Below, piece by piece: positions 14,933 through 17,870 of a stretch of DNA of 17,870 nt (position 1 is its first letter; every line of letters starts with the position of its first letter). The notes beneath the pieces are model-generated. The model did not search any database. It saw nothing but the letters and a program-made list of their open reading frames with translations, and was not told where the DNA came from. Origin of the DNA: PNAI01 sp964575715 (GTDB lineage Bacteria; Pseudomonadota; Alphaproteobacteria; Rhizobiales; Xanthobacteraceae); assembly GCA_964575715.1 (NCBI GenBank), contig CAZNSG010000193.1, positions 1 through 17,870 on the forward strand, written 5' to 3'. Both the position numbers and the translations under genes were made by a program.

Positions 14933-15385
14933 GTGGCGCAGCCCTACATGCAATTGGCGATCGAGGAAGCGCGCGCGGCGCAGAGCGCGGGCGAAGTGCC
15001 GGTCGGCTGCGTCATCGCGCGGGAGGGCGCGGTGATCGCGCGGGCCGGTAATCGCACACTGCGCGATCGCGACCCCACCGCGCATGCCGAACTTCTGGCG
15101 ATCCGGCAGGCCGCCGTCACGTTGGGCTCCGAGCGGCTCTTGGATTGCGACCTTTATGTCACGCTCGAGCCCTGCGCCATGTGCGCTGGGGCAATTTCAT
15201 TCGCCCGCATCCGCAGGCTTTATTACGGCGCGGGCGATCCCAAGGGCGGCGCGGTGGAGAACGGCGTGCGCCTGTACGCCTCGCCTACCTGCCATCACCG
15301 GCCGGAGGTCTATAGTGGAATCAACGAGCAAGAATCGGCAGCGCTGCTGCGCGGCTTCTTTGCCGCGCGGCGCGCCGGATCATGA
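14933..15385 (+). CDS. tadA: tRNA(adenine34) deaminase TadA
   Basis: Zinc-dependent deaminase converting A34 of the tRNA-Arg(ACG) anticodon to inosine, an essential function in most bacteria. 150 residues from GTG 14933. The CDA-fold motifs are intact: TAHAELLAIR (49-58) with zinc ligand His51 and proton-shuttle Glu53, and LEPCAMCAGAI (78-88) with zinc ligands Cys81 and Cys84. GEVPVGCVIA (20-29) and the YYGAGDPKGGAVENG block are typical of TadA. GTG 14933 is selected because GGGGACGAG stands just upstream; ATG 14948 is possible but would trim the first helix, and the frame is open upstream to a TTG at 14858. Divergent from the RluB-like gene and followed by a GC-rich hairpin. Confidence 0.95.
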   Translation: MAQPYMQLAIEEARAAQSAGEVPVGCVIAREGAVIARAGNRTLRDRDPTAHAELLAIRQAAVTLGSERLLDCDLYVTLEPCAMCAGAISFARIRRLYYGAGDPKGGAVENGVRLYASPTCHHRPEVYSGINEQESAALLRGFFAARRAGS

Positions 15386-15387
15386 AT

Positions 15388-15408
15388 GCGGCGGCGCATT
15401 GCCGCCGC
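15388..15408. terminator. GC-rich hairpin between convergent tadA and the small gene
   Basis: GCGGCGGC (15388-15395) pairs perfectly with GCCGCCGC (15401-15408) around GCATT. It begins two bases after the tadA stop and lies ten bases from the end of the convergent small gene. The plus-strand flank (GGATTATTGATT) is AT-rich but has no T-run, so it is a plausible two-way terminator rather than a textbook one. Confidence 0.55.
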
Positions 15409-15418
15409 GGATTATTGA

Positions 15419-15601
15419 TTAGACGAGCTTGTCGACAATGTTGCCGGTGCCGGGCGCGGGAGAAGCGTTAACCTGCGTCGCGCTCACGGGCGAAGAACCA
15501 TGATCTTCGTCGCTCGATTGTTCCGGCGCCGGGTTTGTAGTCTGTGCCGGCGTTCCGGTCGTGGTAGAAATCGTCTGTACGCCAATGCTGGATGTACTCA
15601 T
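15419..15601 (-). CDS. Small Ser/Thr/Pro-rich protein of unknown function
   Basis: Not recognised. From ATG 15601 it has 60 residues (a GTG three bases upstream is also possible). The sequence is low in hydrophobics, with many Ser, Thr, Pro, Ala and Asn plus an acidic patch (SSDEDHG), and no signal peptide or membrane helix; it should be disordered. The C-terminal PGTGNIVDKLV is the only part that looks constrained. Support for it being real: it fits between tadA and the patatin gene without overlap, it has AAGG eight bases before the ATG, its leader contains hairpin structure, and a terminator-like stem follows. Against: it is short and of simple composition. It lies 131 bases downstream of the patatin gene on the same strand, so it may be read through from that operon or have its own promoter. 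Confidence 0.55.
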   Translation of the reverse strand: MSTSSIGVQTISTTTGTPAQTTNPAPEQSSDEDHGSSPVSATQVNASPAPGTGNIVDKLV

Positions 15602-15604
15602 CAC

Positions 15605-15631
15605 GCCTGCCTTTTTTGATGTCTTGCAGGC
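15605..15631 (-). promoter_or_regulatory. Leader hairpin covering the ribosome site of the small gene
   Basis: In the minus-strand transcript GCCTGC (15631-15626) pairs with GCAGGC (15610-15605). The second arm overlaps the AAGGCAGG stretch that serves as the ribosome binding site, and ends four bases before the ATG. The 15-base loop is A-rich. This could reduce translation until something opens the stem. It may also be chance, as six base pairs is modest. Confidence 0.35.
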
Positions 15632-15686
15632 GATAATCTAGGGCGGCAGCAGCAAATTTTTTGCGCGATTTTTTCGTGCAATTTTA

Positions 15687-15744
15687 ATCGATGCGGAAAG
15701 GCCAATTTCACCTTCAGCGCGGCGCGTGCCTTTCATGCATCGAT
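15687..15744. repeat. Interrupted inverted repeat spanning the end of the patatin gene
   Basis: ATCGATGC (15687-15694) plus AAAGGC (15697-15702) pair with GCCTTT (15728-15733) plus GCATCGAT (15737-15744): 14 base pairs with a 2/3-base internal loop. The right arms cover the patatin stop codon and last codons. The T-runs at 15656-15685 on the plus strand are on the wrong side to make it a standard terminator for the minus-strand gene. It may be a stability hairpin or a processing site. Confidence 0.45.
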
Positions 15745-16560
15745 AAGAGCCGCAAGACGGCGTTTGACTTCCTCCTTCACCGGCTCGGCCACACGCAGGA
15801 TCGCGCTGGCGTGGAAGAAATCGAGGAGGCGGAACGATCCGACATTGGGCCGCAGCAGCAGATCGGGCGCACCGTGCTTGAGCTTCTCGCTGATGATCGA
15901 ATGCGTCATCACCAATACGGTGGCATACAGACATTCGAGCGCATTGGGAACTTCGCGCCGGTGGGCGGACGGAGGGCCGGAAATCTCGACCGCGACAATG
16001 ACATCGGCGCGACCGCGCAGCAGATCGAACGGCAGCGGGTTGGTGGCGCCGCCATCGATCAGGATCTGACCGTCGACGACGACCGGGCGGATGATGGTCG
16101 GCAACGCGATGGAGGCGGCAAGCGCGCGCTTGAGGGGGCCAGTGGAAATCACGACTTCACGCCGGCTGTAGAGATCGGACGCCACCACCAGCAACGGTAT
16201 GGCAAGCGCGTCAAAATCCCCGGGAAGGGTCTCCGGCAGGAAATTTTTGCACAGCTTTTCGGCATCGAGGCGCGTCGCATCGCCAAAGCCGCCGCCGAAC
16301 AAATCGCTCAGCTTGCCCGCGCGCGAACGGATCATCCGGCGCATGACCTCGGCGCGATTGTGCAAAAGGCCGGTGGCATAGCGGCGGATTTCCTTGCCGG
16401 TCATGCCGGCGGCATAACCGGCGCCGACAATGGCGCCGATGGAAGTACCGGCGATCGCGACCGGCTTTACACCCAGTTCATCGAGCGCCTCGAGCACGGC
16501 GATATGCGCCAACCCGCGGGCACCGCCGCCGCCGAGCGCTAGAGCAACGGTTTTTGTCAT
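15733..16560 (-). CDS. Patatin-like phospholipase (RssA-type)
   Basis: Serine lipid acyl hydrolase of the bacterial patatin family. From ATG 16560 the product has 275 residues with no signal peptide, so it is probably cytoplasmic or membrane-associated. The oxyanion-hole glycine motif ALGGGGARGLAHI is at 8-20, the nucleophile elbow GTSIG at 38-42 (Ser40), and the second dyad residue in LIDGGATNPLPF (Asp169 in DGG). All catalytic elements are present. The start overlaps the stop codon of the phosphotransferase gene by 4 bases (ATGA). A longer frame starting at 16590 lies inside that gene and is not favoured. The coupled kinase suggests a shared role in acyl or lipid metabolism, but the natural substrate is unknown. 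Confidence 0.93.
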   Translation of the reverse strand: MTKTVALALGGGGARGLAHIAVLEALDELGVKPVAIAGTSIGAIVGAGYAAGMTGKEIRRYATGLLHNRAEVMRRMIRSRAGKLSDLFGGGFGDATRLDAEKLCKNFLPETLPGDFDALAIPLLVVASDLYSRREVVISTGPLKRALAASIALPTIIRPVVVDGQILIDGGATNPLPFDLLRGRADVIVAVEISGPPSAHRREVPNALECLYATVLVMTHSIISEKLKHGAPDLLLRPNVGSFRLLDFFHASAILRVAEPVKEEVKRRLAALIDA

Positions 16561-17636
16561 CGTGCGCCCGCCTGCCGCGCAAAGGCCCACGCGGTCTCGG
16601 CCAGCGGCCGCACCATCTGCGCCTTGGCGGGCGCGTATTCGCTGGTCGCGGTGCCGTCGCGCACGCGGCCGGCGATGCCTTGCAGGATCGCGGCGAGGCG
16701 GAAGAAATTATAAGCAAAATATACCGGCAAATGCGGGCGCGGGTCGAGCCCGGTGCGGATGCAATAGGCATCGATATAGCCGGCGAGTGCGGGAATGCCG
16801 AGGCGGTCGAGATCGCAGCCGACGAGCGAGCCGGTGTCGGCGTCGGCCGGCGGCATGTGCCACTGCATGAGATGGTAGGTGAAATCGGCCAGCGGATCGC
16901 CGAGCGTGGAGAGTTCCCAGTCGAGCACCGCGAGGATTTTCGGCGCGGCGGGTGCGACGATGAGATTGTCCAGCCGATAGTCGCCGTGCACCAAGCGCAC
17001 CGGCGCGGCTGGCGGCAAATGCGCCGGTAACCAGGCAATCAGGCTTTCCATCGCCTCTATTTTCTGCGTTTCAGACGCGCGGTATTGCTTCGACCAGCGC
17101 TCGACCTGGCGGCCGACGTAGTTCTCGCCGCGGCCGAAGTCGGACAGACCGATTTCGGCCGGAGCGAACGAGTGCAGGCGTGCGAGCGCCGCATTCATGG
17201 CGTCGTAGACCGCCGCCCGCTCGGCGGGGTTCGATCCGGGCATGTCCGGATTCCAGAACACACGGCCTTCGACAAAGGCCATGACGTAAAACGGCGTGCC
17301 GGCGACGTTCTCGTCGGCGCAATAGAGCACCGGCTCGGCCACCGGAAAGTCGTGCGCATGGAGCGCGCGGATCACACGAAATTCGCGATCGACTGCATGC
17401 GCGGACGGCAGCAGCTTGCCCGGCGGCTTGCGACGAAGCACATAGCGCCGCGCCGGTGTGTCCAAGAGATAAGTCGGATTCGACTGGCCACCCTTGAATT
17501 GGCGCAGGCTGAGCGGGCCGGCAAAGTCAGCAACCTCTTGGTTCAAATAGGCTTCGAAACGCGCGACATCGAACCGCAACGGCGCGGCTACGTCCTTGGT
17601 GCCGGTGAATGCTGACTGGCGATCGATTTTAAGCAT
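16557..17636 (-). CDS. ACAD10/11-type phosphotransferase (APH fold)
   Basis: Kinase of the aminoglycoside phosphotransferase fold, in the subgroup related to the N-terminal domain of human ACAD10/ACAD11. 359 residues. An N-lobe (about 40-125) has FKGGQSNPTYLL, a P-loop-like segment, and YVLRRKPPGKLLPSAH; the C-lobe has the catalytic loop LVHGDYRLDNLIV (215-227; Asp219, Asn224) and the metal-binding LDWELSTLGDPLADF (238-252). The motif LPSAH followed by REFRVI is typical of this subgroup rather than of antibiotic kinases. Related proteins phosphorylate hydroxyacyl substrates in fatty-acid catabolism; whether that applies here is an inference. It overlaps the patatin gene (ATGA). No ribosome site stands before ATG 17636, so translation may be leaderless. 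An operator-like repeat and a probable IS110 element lie just upstream. Confidence 0.92.
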   Translation of the reverse strand: MLKIDRQSAFTGTKDVAAPLRFDVARFEAYLNQEVADFAGPLSLRQFKGGQSNPTYLLDTPARRYVLRRKPPGKLLPSAHAVDREFRVIRALHAHDFPVAEPVLYCADENVAGTPFYVMAFVEGRVFWNPDMPGSNPAERAAVYDAMNAALARLHSFAPAEIGLSDFGRGENYVGRQVERWSKQYRASETQKIEAMESLIAWLPAHLPPAAPVRLVHGDYRLDNLIVAPAAPKILAVLDWELSTLGDPLADFTYHLMQWHMPPADADTGSLVGCDLDRLGIPALAGYIDAYCIRTGLDPRPHLPVYFAYNFFRLAAILQGIAGRVRDGTATSEYAPAKAQMVRPLAETAWAFARQAGAR

Positions 17637-17644
17637 GACATTAA

Positions 17645-17658
17645 TTCAACTCATTGAA
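17645..17658. promoter_or_regulatory. Operator-like inverted repeat upstream of the phosphotransferase/patatin operon
   Basis: TTCAACTCATTGAA is a 5-4-5 inverted repeat whose near edge is eight bases upstream of the start codon at 17636. It lies in a strikingly AT-rich stretch (about 17637-17690) unlike the rest of the window. A TetR-type repressor site is a reasonable guess for an acyl-metabolism operon. No regulator gene is in view. Confidence 0.3.
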
Positions 17659-17714
17659 CCAATAAAATCAATAAGTTAAACAACCAAAGAGGCACCCTAC
17701 CATCTAAGCAATAT

Positions 17715-17814
17715 GGACAGTCATTCTGACAAGACCGTATGTCCTTCCTTTGATGAGGCGACTCACCCTCGATGCGGTTGCGAGGGTTACCCGGATGGAC
17801 CGGGCAGAGCCTCA
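17715..17814 (+). ncRNA. Structured leader of IS110-type element; candidate bridge RNA region
   Basis: Hairpins in order: GGACA (17715-17719) with TGTCC (17740-17744), containing the nested stem GTCA/TGAC (17720-17723 with 17727-17730); then TGAGGC (17754-17759) with GCCTCA (17809-17814), closing a junction that holds ACCCTCG/CGAGGGT (17765-17771 with 17781-17787, 9-base loop) and CCCGG/CCGGG (17790-17794 with 17800-17804, loop ATGGA). IS110 elements are known to encode a bridge RNA with programmable loops in their non-coding end, here expected upstream of the transposase. Position and structure fit; the RNA ends, guide loops and element boundary are not established. Confidence 0.4.
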
Positions 17815-17832
17815 ACGCAAGGAGGGCGAGTC

Positions 17833-17870
17833 GTGACCGATCATAGCGAAGCTTTTGTAGGCTTTGATAC
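17833..17870 (+). CDS. IS110-family transposase, N-terminus only
   Basis: Twelve complete codons plus two bases are visible from GTG 17833, reading VTDHSEAFVGFD. A textbook ribosome site AAGGAGG (17819-17825) stands seven bases upstream, so the start is secure. FVGFDT near the N-terminus fits the GxD motif carrying the first acidic residue (Asp12) of the RuvC-like DEDD domain of IS110 recombinases. The rest of the DEDD domain and the C-terminal serine-containing Tnp domain are outside the window, so intactness is unknown. With so few residues, the family call rests on this motif, the start context and the long structured leader. Confidence 0.6.
   Translation, partial: MTDHSEAFVGFD

Larger units (their letters stand above)
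17715..17870 (+). mobile_element. Left part of an IS110-family insertion sequence, cut by window edge
   Basis: Inferred from the transposase N-terminus and the structured leader. The left boundary is not visible as a terminal repeat, which is normal for IS110 elements; it must fall between about 17637 and 17715. The given start is the first structured base, not a proven end. Insertion would lie directly upstream of the phosphotransferase operon, in opposite orientation. Confidence 0.5.

Noticed and set aside
15691..16542. Plus-strand open frame of 283 codons opposite the patatin gene
   Set aside because: The minus strand encodes complete GGGGARG, GTSIG and DGG motifs; the opposite frame has none.
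16557..17636. Phosphotransferase considered as an aminoglycoside-resistance kinase
   Set aside because: The LPSAH and LDWELSTLGDP features and the pairing with a patatin gene fit the ACAD10/11-like group rather than antibiotic kinases.

Overview
The window is a GC-rich stretch of an alphaproteobacterial chromosome. Protein content, gene order (ileS-lspA-lipoprotein-like gene-two M16 peptidases; rluB-like/rsmD diverging from tadA) and the style of intergenic palindromic repeats suggest Hyphomicrobiales, most likely the Bradyrhizobium/Rhodopseudomonas/Pseudolabrys side. That placement is an inference from reading; no database was searched.

Layout. Bases 1-6935 hold a plus-strand run: the 3' part of ileS, lspA (4-base overlap), an exported lipoprotein-like protein, and a catalytic plus non-catalytic M16 peptidase pair (4-base overlap). 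Bases 6958-7230 are a composite of palindromic repeats with three 40-bp tandem units, followed by an extended -10 promoter candidate and a short-type glucose-6-phosphate isomerase (pgi). Two more palindromic repeats precede arfB (ribosome rescue). A MAPEG-family membrane protein lies on the minus strand, convergent with arfB. A third repeat cluster sits just upstream of mutL (endonuclease-type MutL), followed by an orphan Bug/TctC solute-binding protein.

From 13213 most genes are on the minus strand. They are rsmD and an RluB-family pseudouridine synthase (translationally coupled), then, beyond the divergently transcribed tadA, a tiny Ser/Thr/Pro-rich protein, a patatin-like lipase and an ACAD10/11-type phosphotransferase. 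The last two overlap by 4 bases and form a two-gene operon transcribed phosphotransferase first.

The right edge cuts into what looks like an IS110-family insertion sequence. Only 12 full codons of the transposase are present, but the preceding 120 bases hold a consensus ribosome binding site and a multi-hairpin segment in the position where IS110 elements encode their bridge RNA.

Most genes are housekeeping: tRNA charging and modification (ileS, tadA), rRNA modification (rsmD, rluB-like), ribosome rescue (arfB), mismatch repair (mutL), lipoprotein processing (lspA) and central carbon metabolism (pgi). No defence system, CRISPR array, tRNA or rRNA was seen. The parts most worth a second look are the IS110 leader, the 40-bp tandem palindromes, the small protein with a hairpin over its ribosome binding site, and the phosphotransferase/patatin operon with an operator-like inverted repeat.
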